From positions 70,472 to 134,471 of the forward strand of contig JBEKSR010000001.1 in the NCBI GenBank assembly GCA_049516835.1: a DNA stretch of 64,000 bases, read 5' to 3'. Of this stretch, positions 25,978 to 35,058 are shown in pieces; the stretch's first letter is position 1, and every line of letters starts with the position of its first letter. The notes under the pieces are model-generated. The model was not told the DNA's origin. It saw only the letters and a list, made by a program, of their open reading frames with translations, and did not search any database. This DNA is from Fen-178 sp049516835. Lineage in GTDB: Bacteria > Acidobacteriota > Terriglobia > Bryobacterales > Bryobacteraceae. A program made the position numbers and the translations under genes.

Positions 25978-25997
25978 CGCATAGCCACTCCGGCGAC

Positions 25998-26036
25998 AGG
26001 CGGCGCCCCGGCCGACCCGGGACGCCGCCTTTTTTT
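25998..26036 (+). terminator. Intrinsic terminator of TonB receptor 2
   Basis: A GC-rich stem between 25998-26011 and 26016-26030 (AGGCGGCG...CGCCGCCT, one mismatch) is followed directly by a run of seven T. This is a textbook rho-independent terminator 20 bases after the stop codon. The interval 25978-26309 holds only this terminator and the promoter at 26101. Confidence 0.85.
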
Positions 26037-26100
26037 GTGCCGCCGCTTGGAAATCGGCGCCCGGCTCCCCCACCCCGCCGCGCTCTTCCCGGATTTGTCA

Positions 26101-26142
26101 TTCAATTTTAGCCGGCACGGTGCTATGCTACCGGTTCAGGGT
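26101..26142 (+). promoter_or_regulatory. Conserved receptor promoter, copy B
   Basis: TTCAAT (26101-26106), 17 bases, TATGCT (26124-26129), four bases, GTTCAGGGT (26134-26142). It matches copy A upstream of receptor 2. The shared preceding bases (TTGTnA) widen the conserved block. The leader to the ATG at 26310 is about 170 bases and has no obvious gene. Confidence 0.7.
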
Positions 26143-26309
26143 TGCTTTTCACAGTATCGAATGTACAAGCCACGGCGGCCAGGAAGCCAAAAGAGTGATC
26201 CCGGTCGCTGGAGAGGTTCACCGACCCGCCAGGTGTTTCCCTGCCGGGTCAAGGCCCGCGTCTTGCGAGGCAATGGAGTGTGGGTTCTTCAATTCGCATG
26301 GAGGTTAGC

Positions 26310-29300
26310 ATGAACAGAGGGGTATGCGTTGCATTACTCGTTTTCCTGGCTTGCGTGGCCGCGTGGGGTCAGGCGACCGCCGGGCTCGGCGCTATTTCGG
26401 GAACCGTTCGCGACGCTTCCGGCGCGCCGGTCCCGGCAGCCAAAGTAACCGTTTCGAATCCCGCGTTGGGTCTTACGCGCGAGTTGAGCACCACCGATGC
26501 CGGGATCTTCGCGGCCCCGGCGCTGGTTCCTGCCGAAGGCTACAAGGTTTCGGTCAACAAGGAAGGCTTCACCCCCTATCAAACGGCCGACCTGGCAGTC
26601 ATGGTGGGGCAGACTTTGAACTTAAACCTGGTGCTCACGGTGGGCGCGCTCACGCAGCAGGTGGAAGTGGTGGCCGCGGCGCCCGTCGTGGACGACGTCA
26701 AGACGGAAACGTCCACCGTGGTGGGCAACACGATGATCAACGACCTGCCGATCAACGGGAGGCGCGTGGACTCTTTCGTCCTGCTCACGCCCGCGGTCAC
26801 CAAAGACGCCGATTTCGGGCTGGTCACCTTCCGCGGCATCGCTGGCGGCAACAGCTTCCTGATTGACGGCAACGACACGACCAACCAGTACTACAACGAG
26901 AACGCCGGGCGGACGCGGCTGGGATCGCAGATCTCTCAGGACGCGGTCCAGGAGTTCCAGGTGCTGGCCTCATCCTATTCGGCGGAGTACGGCCGGGCGT
27001 CCGGCGGTATCGTCAACACTATCACCAAGAGCGGAACCAACGATGTGCATGGGACCGCTTTCGAGTTCTTCCGCAACCGCACCCTGAATGCGAGAGATCC
27101 AACTCCCACTGGACCGGCGGCGATCAATCCCCCCGAGGTGCGGCATATTTTTGGCGGCACGATCGGCGCTCCCGTCAAGAAAGACAAGCTGTTCGTGTTC
27201 TTCGACACGGAGTTTCAGCGGCGGCACTTCCCCATCGTCAGCAGCGTGATCAATTCCTCGGTCAACCAGATCAGCGAGACGTGGATCGGCTGCGGCGCTC
27301 CGGCCACCACGGCCCAGTGCGCGGCCATCGACAAACTCCTGCCGCGGATGTTCGGCCTGGTGGATCGTAATGGCAACCAGATGCTGGATTTCCTGAAACT
27401 CGACTACCGCCCCAACGAGCACCATTCCTTGAGCCTGAGCATGAACTATCTGAAATGGTATTCCATGAACGGCATTCAGACGGGCGCCACCAACACCAGC
27501 GGCGGGGGAGTGGGCAACAACGGCGACGACTCGGTGCGCGACCGCATCGGCAAGGGCCTGTGGACCTGGGTGCCCAACGGCTCCGTGGTGAACGAGTTTC
27601 GTTTCGGCTGGTTCAAGGACCGCCAGGCGGACGACTTCGACCCCGTGCTCCAGGCCGGCTACCCCATCGGAAACGTAGGCCTTTCGGTGGCGGGTGTCAG
27701 CACCCTGGGCGGCTACAACATCCTGCCGCGCATCCTTCCCAGCGAGAATCGCTACCAGTTTGCCGACAGCCTCTCCTGGGTGAAGGGCGGCCACACCTTC
27801 AAGTTTGGCTTTGACATCGCCCGGACCGAGGACTTTTCGAACTACCTGGCCAGCCGGTGGGGCACCTTTACGTATTCCAACGTGAGCACCTTCGCGCAGG
27901 ATTTCACCAGCCCCGCGGCCGGCGCCAGCCACTGGTCCGGCTACTCCCAAGCCTTTGGCAATCCGATTGTGGATACGAAGATCAGCGACCTGGCCTTTTT
28001 CGCCCAGGATGCCTGGAAGATCACTCCAAAACTGACCGCCAATTACGGGCTGCGCTACGAGTACGCGGTGCTGCCCACCCCTCCGACCACCAACCCGAAC
28101 TATCCGCAGACTGGCACTGTCCCCTCGGCGGGCAAGGACTTCGGGCCGCGGGTGGGTCTGGCTTACTCGCTCAACGACAAGACCGTGCTGCGCGCCGGTT
28201 ACGGCTTGTACTACGCGCGGTACGTCTCCGGCATGATCAACAGCACGTTGTTTACAGCCAACGACGTGTTCACCCAGAGCCTGAGCATCACCAGCTCGAC
28301 GTCGGCGGGCGCGCCGGTTTTCCCGATTCCGCTGAGCAGCCCGGCGGGAGCGCTGGCGTCCAACCGCGCCATCACGTTTGCCGCCCCCAACATGGTGAAT
28401 CCCTACACCCAGCAGATCAACGTCGCCATCGAACGGGCGATTGGCAAGAAAACGACCTTGACGGCCTCCTATATCCAGAACCGCGGCAAGAAGCTGTACA
28501 CGGTGCGGGACATCAACATCGGCCCGCTCAGCTCGCAGGTGTATAATTTCACGATTTTGGATTCGAACTACAATCCGACGGGCCAGGTCTACAGCACGCC
28601 TCTCTATCTTCTGAGCAACCGCATCGATACCCGGTACGGCCATATCAACCAGGTGGAGAACGGCGGCAAGCAGTGGTATGACGCCCTGGCGGTGCATTTG
28701 AACCACCGATTCAGCAACACATTCCAGGGAACCATCGCCTACACCTGGTCGCATGAGCTGGACGAGAACCAGGAATCCGGCACCAACGCGATCTATTTCA
28801 GCAGCGGGCCGATGGGGCTGTACAACGGCAACTACAGCCTGGACAAAGCCAGCGGCAACCTGGATCAGCGCCAGCGCTTCGTGGGCACGTTCATCGCCCG
28901 TCCCAAGTTTGTGAAGAGCGACTGCTGTTTAGGCATCTTCGTGAACGGGTGGGAGTTGGACGGCTATTTGACGCTCGCCAGCGGCCGGCCGAACTACGAG
29001 ACGGTCACCTTCTCCTCGACCTCCAACCTGCCGCAGGCGTTCACCGGCTCGCTCGATGGGCTGGGCGGCGACAACCGCGTGCCGTGGCTGCCGAATAACC
29101 CGTTGATGATCGATCCGATCACGCGCTTCGATGCGCGCGTGGCGAAGAACATTCAGATCCATGAGAAGATGTCGGTCACGCTGCTCTTCGAAGTGTTCAA
29201 CATGACCAACACGGTCAGCGCGACCGGCGTTTCGGCCCCGGGTTTCACGGCGGCGAACAAGGGAACGGCGACTGCGCCGAATTTCGTGATTGCCCCGTGC

Positions 29301-29420
29301 GCGTCCGCGACCGCGACCGTTTGTGCGCCGGAAACTCCCGGGCTCCGCACGGCTACCGCCGGCTTCCCCGACGGCACCAACGCCCGGCGGGCGGATGTCG
29401 GCCTGCGGTTTACGTTCTAG
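26310..29420 (+). CDS. Oar-like TonB-dependent receptor 3
   Basis: About 1036 residues. ATG 26310 follows GGAGG. Signal peptide (VALLVFLACVAAWGQ), regulatory domain (GAISGTVRDASGAPVPAAKV), plug (DLPINGRRVDSFVLLTPAVT, NSFLIDGNDTTNQYYNENAG) and barrel ending in DVGLRFTF. The plug block NENAGRTR...QISQDAVQEFQV is nearly identical to receptor 1, so these two look like a duplication, whereas its promoter resembles that of receptor 2. A hairpin follows at 29437-29466. Confidence 0.9.
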   Translation: MNRGVCVALLVFLACVAAWGQATAGLGAISGTVRDASGAPVPAAKVTVSNPALGLTRELSTTDAGIFAAPALVPAEGYKVSVNKEGFTPYQTADLAVMVGQTLNLNLVLTVGALTQQVEVVAAAPVVDDVKTETSTVVGNTMINDLPINGRRVDSFVLLTPAVTKDADFGLVTFRGIAGGNSFLIDGNDTTNQYYNENAGRTRLGSQISQDAVQEFQVLASSYSAEYGRASGGIVNTITKSGTNDVHGTAFEFFRNRTLNARDPTPTGPAAINPPEVRHIFGGTIGAPVKKDKLFVFFDTEFQRRHFPIVSSVINSSVNQISETWIGCGAPATTAQCAAIDKLLPRMFGLVDRNGNQMLDFLKLDYRPNEHHSLSLSMNYLKWYSMNGIQTGATNTSGGGVGNNGDDSVRDRIGKGLWTWVPNGSVVNEFRFGWFKDRQADDFDPVLQAGYPIGNVGLSVAGVSTLGGYNILPRILPSENRYQFADSLSWVKGGHTFKFGFDIARTEDFSNYLASRWGTFTYSNVSTFAQDFTSPAAGASHWSGYSQAFGNPIVDTKISDLAFFAQDAWKITPKLTANYGLRYEYAVLPTPPTTNPNYPQTGTVPSAGKDFGPRVGLAYSLNDKTVLRAGYGLYYARYVSGMINSTLFTANDVFTQSLSITSSTSAGAPVFPIPLSSPAGALASNRAITFAAPNMVNPYTQQINVAIERAIGKKTTLTASYIQNRGKKLYTVRDINIGPLSSQVYNFTILDSNYNPTGQVYSTPLYLLSNRIDTRYGHINQVENGGKQWYDALAVHLNHRFSNTFQGTIAYTWSHELDENQESGTNAIYFSSGPMGLYNGNYSLDKASGNLDQRQRFVGTFIARPKFVKSDCCLGIFVNGWELDGYLTLASGRPNYETVTFSSTSNLPQAFTGSLDGLGGDNRVPWLPNNPLMIDPITRFDARVAKNIQIHEKMSVTLLFEVFNMTNTVSATGVSAPGFTAANKGTATAPNFVIAPCASATATVCAPETPGLRTATAGFPDGTNARRADVGLRFTF

Positions 29421-29436
29421 AAAAGCCAGTCCGGAA

Positions 29437-29466
29437 CCAGGGACAGGCTTCCCGGCCTGTCCCTGG
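29437..29466 (+). terminator. Hairpin after TonB receptor 3
   Basis: CCAGGGACAGG (29437-29447) and CCTGTCCCTGG (29456-29466) form an 11-pair perfect stem around eight bases, 16 bases past the stop. There is no T-tract. The arm CAGGGACAG also appears in the palindrome at 50469, so this may be a dispersed repeat serving as terminator. Confidence 0.5.
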
Positions 29467-29492
29467 CAGACGAAACCGTCCGCCATGCAGGA

Positions 29493-29702
29493 TCAATCCG
29501 CGTCCGGCCCCTGGCCTGCGGTCTCCTGCGCCCGCACATAGAACCGCTTTCCGCAGGATCGGCAGTGCTTGGGAATCCGCCCGAACCGCCGCATCACGGC
29601 GTCCTTCCATCCGCGCGGCAATGAGAACACGATGTCCCGCAAGAAGCACCGAGGGCACCGCAAATCCCCCAGCTTGACGTCGATCGGCGTTTTGACTCTC
29701 AA
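29493..29702 (-). CDS. Small zinc-ribbon protein
   Basis: A 69-residue protein with two Cys pairs, LRCPRCFLRD and CRSCGKRFY, spaced about 35 residues apart, the layout of a zinc ribbon. Between them lies the basic SLPRGWKDAVMRRFGRIP. A paralogue with the same architecture (CPRCGGRD, SPRG, RCRACQCRF) is at 51546-51767. Function unknown; nucleic-acid or protein binding is plausible. The start is TTG at 29702 with no clear ribosome site. It is divergent from the proline dehydrogenase. Confidence 0.65.
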   Translation of the reverse strand: MRVKTPIDVKLGDLRCPRCFLRDIVFSLPRGWKDAVMRRFGRIPKHCRSCGKRFYVRAQETAGQGPDAD

Positions 29703-29753
29703 TCCGGCAGTCTACCAGACTGGCGCCCGGCTGGGGGTGTCCAATGTTAGTCT

Positions 29754-30668
29754 GTGGTGGTGCGCAATTTGTTCCTGTTCCTGTCGCGCCGGAAACGGCT
29801 GCGAAAATGGATGGAAACCTCCCCGCTGGCCAAGCGCCTGGCCACCCGCTTCGTGGCGGGCGAAACACTCGATCAAGCTCTCGAGGCGGCCCGCCGCGCC
29901 GGCTCCGAAGGCATGGCTATCACGCTCGATCACCTCGGCGAAAGCGTCGCCTCGCTGGAGGAGGCCGCCGAGGCGCGCGATGTTTATCTCCATGCTCTTT
30001 CCGCCATTCACGATTCCGGCATTGAGGGCAACGTCTCGCTCAAGCTCACCCAGTTCGGCCTGGATTTCTCTTATGATCAGTGCCGCGCCAACGTCGAGCG
30101 GCTCGTGCGGCGCGCCGCCGCGCTCAATGGCTTCGTTCGCGTGGACATGGAATCCAGCCAGTACACCCAGCGCACCATCGATCTGGTGACGGACCTGCAC
30201 GAGCGATACCGAGCCGTCGGCGTCGTGATCCAAGCCTGCCTCTATCGCAGCCGGAACGATATCGAGGATCTCTGCGCCCGCGCCATCCGCGTGCGGCTTT
30301 GCAAAGGCGCCTACCTGGAACCCGCCAGCGTGGCCTTCCCCCGCAAGTCCGATGTGGACCGCAACTTCGTCGAGCTGATGAAGCTCCTGCTCCATCGCGG
30401 CGCCTACCCCGCCATTGCCACGCACGATGAGACGATCATCCGGCAGACCGAGGCGTACGCCGCCGAGCGCAAAATCCCGCGCGAGGCTTTCGAATTCCAG
30501 ATGCTCTACGGCATCCGGCGCGATCTGCAGCGCCGGCTGGCCTCCGCGGGCTACCGCCTGCGCCTCTACGTCCCGTTTGGCAAGGCCTGGTATCCGTACT
30601 ACATGCGCCGGCTCGCGGAGCGCCCCGCCAACGTCTTCTTCGTGGCCCGCAACCTGTTCCGGCAATAG
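29754..30668 (+). CDS. Proline dehydrogenase (monofunctional)
   Basis: A 304-residue FAD-dependent TIM-barrel enzyme that oxidises proline to pyrroline-5-carboxylate and passes electrons to quinone. Signatures: EGNVSLKLTQFGLD, RVDMESSQYTQRTI, VIQACLYRS, RVRLCKGAYLEPA, and the C-terminal FEFQMLYGIR...LYVPFGKAWYPYYMRRLAERPAN with the paired Arg residues that bind substrate carboxylate. Length matches PutB/PRODH single-domain forms rather than PutA. Start GTG 29754 (three consecutive GTG codons). No P5C dehydrogenase is nearby. Confidence 0.93.
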   Translation: MVVRNLFLFLSRRKRLRKWMETSPLAKRLATRFVAGETLDQALEAARRAGSEGMAITLDHLGESVASLEEAAEARDVYLHALSAIHDSGIEGNVSLKLTQFGLDFSYDQCRANVERLVRRAAALNGFVRVDMESSQYTQRTIDLVTDLHERYRAVGVVIQACLYRSRNDIEDLCARAIRVRLCKGAYLEPASVAFPRKSDVDRNFVELMKLLLHRGAYPAIATHDETIIRQTEAYAAERKIPREAFEFQMLYGIRRDLQRRLASAGYRLRLYVPFGKAWYPYYMRRLAERPANVFFVARNLFRQ

Positions 30669-30760
30669 CAGCCCAACCGCGAACGTCAGAGAGCGGTTAC
30701 CCCTTGCGCACAACTCCCGTTGCTAGGAAACTAAAGATGGGGGGTGGAAGTCTAAACAGT

Positions 30761-31210
30761 ATGCGCTACTGGGCCTATTTAGCCGCCAAGCTGCTTTCGG
30801 CTGCCACGGTGCTCTACGGCTTGCTGGCGTGGATCGTCAAGGTCTTCCCCGCCGCATCGGATCCCCCGGAGCCTCTGCGCGATGGCGCACAGATTTTGCT
30901 GTTCAACCTGGCCGTTCTGGGCTGGTTTCTGCTCGGCGCCGGGGCCCTTTACGTGATCGTCCGGGATCAGCGCTACCGCTGCCGCATCTGCTTGCGCCGC
31001 CTGCGCATGCCCGTGGAAACCGGCTCCTGGGGCCGCATGCTGCAGTTCGGACGCCCGCGCATCGAGTACATCTGCCCCTACGGACATGGGACCCTGAAGC
31101 GGGACGAGCTGCAAATCTCCGGACTGGAAAACCCGCGGTGGACGCCGCATTCCGACGATATCTGGGACGATCTCTGCGCCGCCAGTAAGCGATCGGACGG
31201 CCGGCCGTGA
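30761..31210 (+). CDS. Two-helix membrane protein with C-terminal zinc ribbon
   Basis: About 149 residues: membrane helices at roughly 5-27 and 45-68, then a cytoplasmic Cys-rich module with RCRICLRRLRMP and a later YICPYGHGT, likely a zinc site. The ATG at 30761 places the first helix at the N-terminus and has a GGTGGAAG stretch upstream; an earlier in-frame start exists at 30704. The stop overlaps the GTG of the next gene (GTGA), so the two are coupled. Not assigned to a named family. Confidence 0.65.
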   Translation: MRYWAYLAAKLLSAATVLYGLLAWIVKVFPAASDPPEPLRDGAQILLFNLAVLGWFLLGAGALYVIVRDQRYRCRICLRRLRMPVETGSWGRMLQFGRPRIEYICPYGHGTLKRDELQISGLENPRWTPHSDDIWDDLCAASKRSDGRP

Positions 31211-31551
31211 GCCGCGTCCCGCGCTGGCGCATGGCGGCCGCCGCCGTCGTCCTGGTGGCCCTCCTGGCTTTCACCGTCATGTTCGCCCCCATCTATTTTC
31301 GCAACCTCGAATTGCAGAATTTCGTGTCGGAAGTGGCACAGCGCGTCGAAAACCAGACGAATTCGGACGACGTCCTGCGCACCTGGGTGCTCGATAAGGC
31401 CCATGAGCTGGACCTCCCGGTAAAGGAAGACAACGTGCAGGTCATTCGCTCGCGGGAGGGCGTGCGGATCGAGGTGCGCTATTTCGTGCGCGTCACCCTG
31501 CCCGGGTACACCGTCGACCTGCATTTCTACCCCGGCGCCGGCAGCCGGTAG
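31207..31551 (+). CDS. Small membrane-anchored protein, DUF4845-like
   Basis: 114 residues: one N-terminal membrane helix (AAAAVVLVALLAFTVMFAP) and a periplasmic alpha/beta part (EVAQRVENQTNSDDVLRTWVLDKA...GVRIEVRYFVRVTLPGYTVDLHF). The pattern resembles DUF4845-type proteins. GTG start overlaps the preceding stop. Its coupling to the zinc-ribbon membrane protein suggests a joint role, but none is known. Confidence 0.65.
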   Translation: MSRVPRWRMAAAAVVLVALLAFTVMFAPIYFRNLELQNFVSEVAQRVENQTNSDDVLRTWVLDKAHELDLPVKEDNVQVIRSREGVRIEVRYFVRVTLPGYTVDLHFYPGAGSR

Positions 31552-31552
31552 T

Positions 31553-31598
31553 GTAGCGCCGGCGGCGGCGTGCCCCATGCGGGTCTTGGCCGCCGGCG
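31553..31598. repeat. GC-rich palindrome between genes
   Basis: CGCCGGCGGC (31557-31566) and GCCGCCGGCG (31589-31598) are inverted around 22 bases. It opens with the same GTAGCGCCGGCGG string as the palindrome at 12027. It lies directly upstream of the penicillin-binding protein gene. Confidence 0.5.
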
Positions 31599-31624
31599 GG
31601 TCTGCCCATGCGAGAATTGATCTA

Positions 31625-34222
31625 GTGCCGAAACGAGCGCCCAGAACGGAGATGAAGGTCCGGGTCCCCAAAGGCGCGGGCCTCACCCGGTTCCTCCTGG
31701 GACCGGTAGGCGGCCTCCTGGTGATCGGGTTCGCCCTCTTCACCATCCTGGGGCTGGGCACGTTCACCTACTTCTACGTCAAGTATTCGCGGCTCATCGA
31801 CGAGAAGCTGCGCGCCGGCCCGTTCGCCAATACGGCCAAGATCTTCGCCGCGCCGGAATCGGTGGCCGTGGGCGAAGCCACCACTCCGGCCCAGATCGCG
31901 GCGGAGTTGCGCCGCAGCGGCTATAACGAATCGCGCGGCAATCCCATCGGCTACTACCTGCTTCAGCCGAATTCCATTGAAGTCTTCCCCGGCCCCGAAT
32001 CTTACTTCGACCAGGAGGCCGGCGTGGTCAAGTTCGCCGGCGGCAGGATCTCGCAAATCGTTTCGCTTCAGGACAACACCGGACGCAGCCAGTATCAGCT
32101 CGAGCCGCAGCTCATCACCAACGTCTCCGGACCCAACCGCGAGAAACGCCGCATGGTCAAGTTCGCCGACATCCCCACGGTGCTGGTCCAGGCCGTCACG
32201 TCGGCCGAAGATAAGCGTTTTTTCCAGCATGCCGGCTTCGACCCCATCCGCATCGTCAAGGCCGCTTACATCGACGTGAAGGAAGGCCGCAGAGACCAGG
32301 GCGCCTCCACTCTCAGCCAGCAGCTCGCGCGCATGTTCTGGCTGGATACGCGCAAGCTCTGGAAGCGCAAGCTGGCCGAGACGATCATCACGCTCCAGCT
32401 CGAGCAGAAGCTTTCCAAAGTGGAGATCTTCGAGGATTACGCCAACGATATCTACCTCGGCTGGCGCGGCTCGTTCAGCATCCACGGCTTCGGCGAAGGG
32501 GCCGAGGCCTTCCTCGGAAAAGATCTCAGCCAGATCACTCTGCCCGAGGCCGCGGAGCTCGCCGGCCTGATCCAGGGACCCGCTCTGTACGACCCGTACC
32601 GCCATCCCGACCGCCTGCGCGAGCGGCGCAACGTGGTGCTGGGTTTGATGCGGCAGAACGGGTACATCGGCGAACACGATTACGCCCTCGCCGTTCAGGC
32701 GCCGCTGACCGTGGCCAAGTCCACCGCGCAATCGGTCGAGGCGCCATACTTCGTAGACCTGGTGAACGACACGCTGCTAACCCGGTTCCAGGACACCGAC
32801 TTCCAGTCCAACGCCTTCCGCATCTACACCACGCTGGATATGCACCTGCAGCGCGCGGCGGCGGAAGCCATCCGCATCGGCATGCAGAACGTGGACGAGC
32901 AGATTCACCGCCAGCGCCGCTTCCGGGCCGGGGCGCCCGGCGTAACCGGGCCCCCTCCCGAGGCGCAGGTGGCGCTGGTGGCCATCGATCCGCACACCGG
33001 CGAAGTGAAGGCCCTGGCCGGCGGCCGCAACTACGGCATGAGCCAGCTCAACCACCTGCTGGCCAAGCGCCAGCCCGGCTCCATCTTCAAGCCGTTCGTC
33101 TACGCCGCCGCCCTCGATACCGCGGTGGAGGGCGCGCCGCGCGTCTTCACCGCCAGCACCACGGTCCTCGACCAGCCCACCATCTTCTGGTTCGACGAAA
33201 AGTCTTACACGCCGGCTAATTTCAAGAACGAATACCACGGCACGGTCACTCTGCGCGAGGCGCTGGCGCATTCGCTCAACAACGCCACGGTAAAGCTCGC
33301 CGAAATGGTGGGCTACGACAAGGTGGTCGAAATGGCCAACCGCGCCGGCATGAACTACAAGATCCAGCCGACCCCGGCAGTGGCTCTGGGCTCGTATGAA
33401 ATCACGCCGCTCGAAGCCGTCGGCGCCTACACCATCTTTTCCAATCAGGGCGATTACGTCAAGCCCAACTTTATCTCGCTGGTGCGCTCGCAGGACGGCA
33501 AGGTGGTCTATAGGAACCAGCTCGAACATAAGCAGGTGCTGGACCCGCGCGTGGCGTACCTCATGACCAACCTGATGGAAGAGGTCCTGCGCAGCGGCAC
33601 CGCCGCCGCCGTCCGCGCGCGCGGCTTCAACGTCCCGGCGGCCGGCAAGACCGGCACCTCGCACGACGGCTGGTTCGCCGGCTACACCTCCGAGCTGTTG
33701 TGCGTGGTGTGGGTGGGGTTTGACGACAACAAAGAGCTCGACCTGGAGGGCGCGCACTCGGCCGCGCCCATCTGGACCGAGTTCATGAAGCGCGCGCTGG
33801 GATACCGCGAGTATCGCGACGCCAAACCATTCCAGGCCCCGGACGGCATTGTTTCGATCGATATCGATCCGCAATCCGGAATGCCCGCTACGCCTTACTG
33901 CCCGGTCAAGCGGCCGGAGGTTTACATCGCGGGTACACAGCCCGTGGGCGCCTGCCCGCTGCACGGCGGAGGCCGGCAAGGCGTGACCAACGTCGCCGGA
34001 TGGGAAACACCCTCGCCCGTCAAGCCGGCTTCGCCCGCGGATGATTCCCTGCGCGTCACCGGATCGGAAGGAGAAGTGTCGGGAGCCGCCGTGGCGCGCC
34101 GCGCCGCGCGGCAGAACCGGCCGAATGCCGCCGCCACCGCCGCTCCGCAGCCGCCGCCGCAGCAGCCCAAGAAAGAAGAGAAGAAAGGATTTTTCCGCCG
34201 CTTGTGGGGTGTGTTTAAATAG
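31625..34222 (+). CDS. Class A penicillin-binding protein (PBP1b-like)
   Basis: About 865 residues, bifunctional peptidoglycan synthase at the inner membrane. One membrane helix (GGLLVIGFALFTILGLGTF), a UB2H-like segment, a GT51 transglycosylase domain (TSAEDKRFFQHAGFD with catalytic Glu, DQGASTLSQQLARM), then a transpeptidase with SxxK in PGSIFKPF, SLNN and KTGTS. The C-terminus ends in a Pro/Gln- and Lys-rich tail. The GTG at 31625 was chosen; ATG 31652 is an alternative. It heads a run of same-strand genes with two TPR proteins. Confidence 0.93.
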   Translation: MPKRAPRTEMKVRVPKGAGLTRFLLGPVGGLLVIGFALFTILGLGTFTYFYVKYSRLIDEKLRAGPFANTAKIFAAPESVAVGEATTPAQIAAELRRSGYNESRGNPIGYYLLQPNSIEVFPGPESYFDQEAGVVKFAGGRISQIVSLQDNTGRSQYQLEPQLITNVSGPNREKRRMVKFADIPTVLVQAVTSAEDKRFFQHAGFDPIRIVKAAYIDVKEGRRDQGASTLSQQLARMFWLDTRKLWKRKLAETIITLQLEQKLSKVEIFEDYANDIYLGWRGSFSIHGFGEGAEAFLGKDLSQITLPEAAELAGLIQGPALYDPYRHPDRLRERRNVVLGLMRQNGYIGEHDYALAVQAPLTVAKSTAQSVEAPYFVDLVNDTLLTRFQDTDFQSNAFRIYTTLDMHLQRAAAEAIRIGMQNVDEQIHRQRRFRAGAPGVTGPPPEAQVALVAIDPHTGEVKALAGGRNYGMSQLNHLLAKRQPGSIFKPFVYAAALDTAVEGAPRVFTASTTVLDQPTIFWFDEKSYTPANFKNEYHGTVTLREALAHSLNNATVKLAEMVGYDKVVEMANRAGMNYKIQPTPAVALGSYEITPLEAVGAYTIFSNQGDYVKPNFISLVRSQDGKVVYRNQLEHKQVLDPRVAYLMTNLMEEVLRSGTAAAVRARGFNVPAAGKTGTSHDGWFAGYTSELLCVVWVGFDDNKELDLEGAHSAAPIWTEFMKRALGYREYRDAKPFQAPDGIVSIDIDPQSGMPATPYCPVKRPEVYIAGTQPVGACPLHGGGRQGVTNVAGWETPSPVKPASPADDSLRVTGSEGEVSGAAVARRAARQNRPNAAATAAPQPPPQQPKKEEKKGFFRRLWGVFK

Positions 34223-34237
34223 GTGGTGGAGGCCCCC

Positions 34238-34978
34238 ATGGTTTCCCGACCTCTGGCCATCGCAGTTGCGGCAGGCTTGATGTCCGCATTGGCTTTCGCC
34301 CAGGTAGCGGCCCAAGCCCCGAAAACCCCTCTTTCCGTGGAAACCCGCGGCGACATTTTCATGGCGCGTAAGATGTACCGCGAAGCCATCGACGTGTTCC
34401 GCGAGGATAAGTCCAAGAACCCGGTCATCAGCAACAAAATCGGCATCGCGTACCACCAGATGCAGCAGCTCGACAACGCCAGGAAGTACTACGAGCAGGC
34501 CGTCCGATTCAAACCCAGCTACGCCGAAGCCATTAACAACCTCGGCACGGTCTACTACGCCAGAAAAAGTTTTAGCAGAGCCATCCGGTATTATAAGAGG
34601 GCGCTCAAGTACACTCCCAACTCCGCCTCGATTTATTCCAACCTGGGCACGGCGTATTTCGCCCAAAAGAAATACAAAGAAGCCATGGAAACCTACCAGA
34701 TCGCGCTCAAGCTCGATCCCAACGTCTTCGAGAACCACGGCAGCTACGGCGTCCTGCTCGAGGAGCGCAACGTCGAGGAACGCGCCAAGTTCCATTTCCA
34801 CATGGCCAAATTGTACGCCCAGGTTGGCCGGAACGAGCTCGCGCTCCAGTATCTGAGGAAGGCCCTGGAAGAGGGCTTTAAGGAAAAGAAGAAGATCGAG
34901 GAAGATCCCGACTTCCAGGCCATGCGCGACCTGCCGGAGTTCAAGGAACTGCTGGCCCTGGAGCCGCGTGTACTGTAG
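34238..34978 (+). CDS. Secreted TPR-repeat protein
   Basis: 246 residues with a signal peptide (LAIAVAAGLMSALAFAQ) and about five tetratricopeptide repeats (AINNLGTVYYARKSFSRAIRYYKRAL, SIYSNLGTAYFAQKKYKEAMETYQIAL, each 34 residues). GGAGG precedes ATG 34238. TPR proteins are scaffolds; next to a PBP and a TPR lipoprotein, this one may support envelope assembly, which is inference. Its stop codon lies inside the first arm of the palindromic element at 34975. Confidence 0.83.
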   Translation: MVSRPLAIAVAAGLMSALAFAQVAAQAPKTPLSVETRGDIFMARKMYREAIDVFREDKSKNPVISNKIGIAYHQMQQLDNARKYYEQAVRFKPSYAEAINNLGTVYYARKSFSRAIRYYKRALKYTPNSASIYSNLGTAYFAQKKYKEAMETYQIALKLDPNVFENHGSYGVLLEERNVEERAKFHFHMAKLYAQVGRNELALQYLRKALEEGFKEKKKIEEDPDFQAMRDLPEFKELLALEPRVL

Positions 34979-35058
34979 GGCAGGCAATCTTGCCTGCAGC
35001 CGCCTTTCAGGCGGCGCGCCGGCTGAAAGCCGGCTGCAGCCAGGAATGGCTGCCCCAC
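34975..35058. repeat. Four-hairpin palindromic element, copy 2
   Basis: Four consecutive hairpins: GCAGGC/GCCTGC (34980-34997), GCCGCC/GGCGGC (34999-35015), GCCGGC/GCCGGC (35018-35034), GCAGCCA/TGGCTGC (35036-35053), bounded by GTAGGGC and GCCCCAC. It has the same order and loop style as the element at 17416. It covers the stop codon of the TPR gene and the ATG at 35046 of the next gene. Confidence 0.8.
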
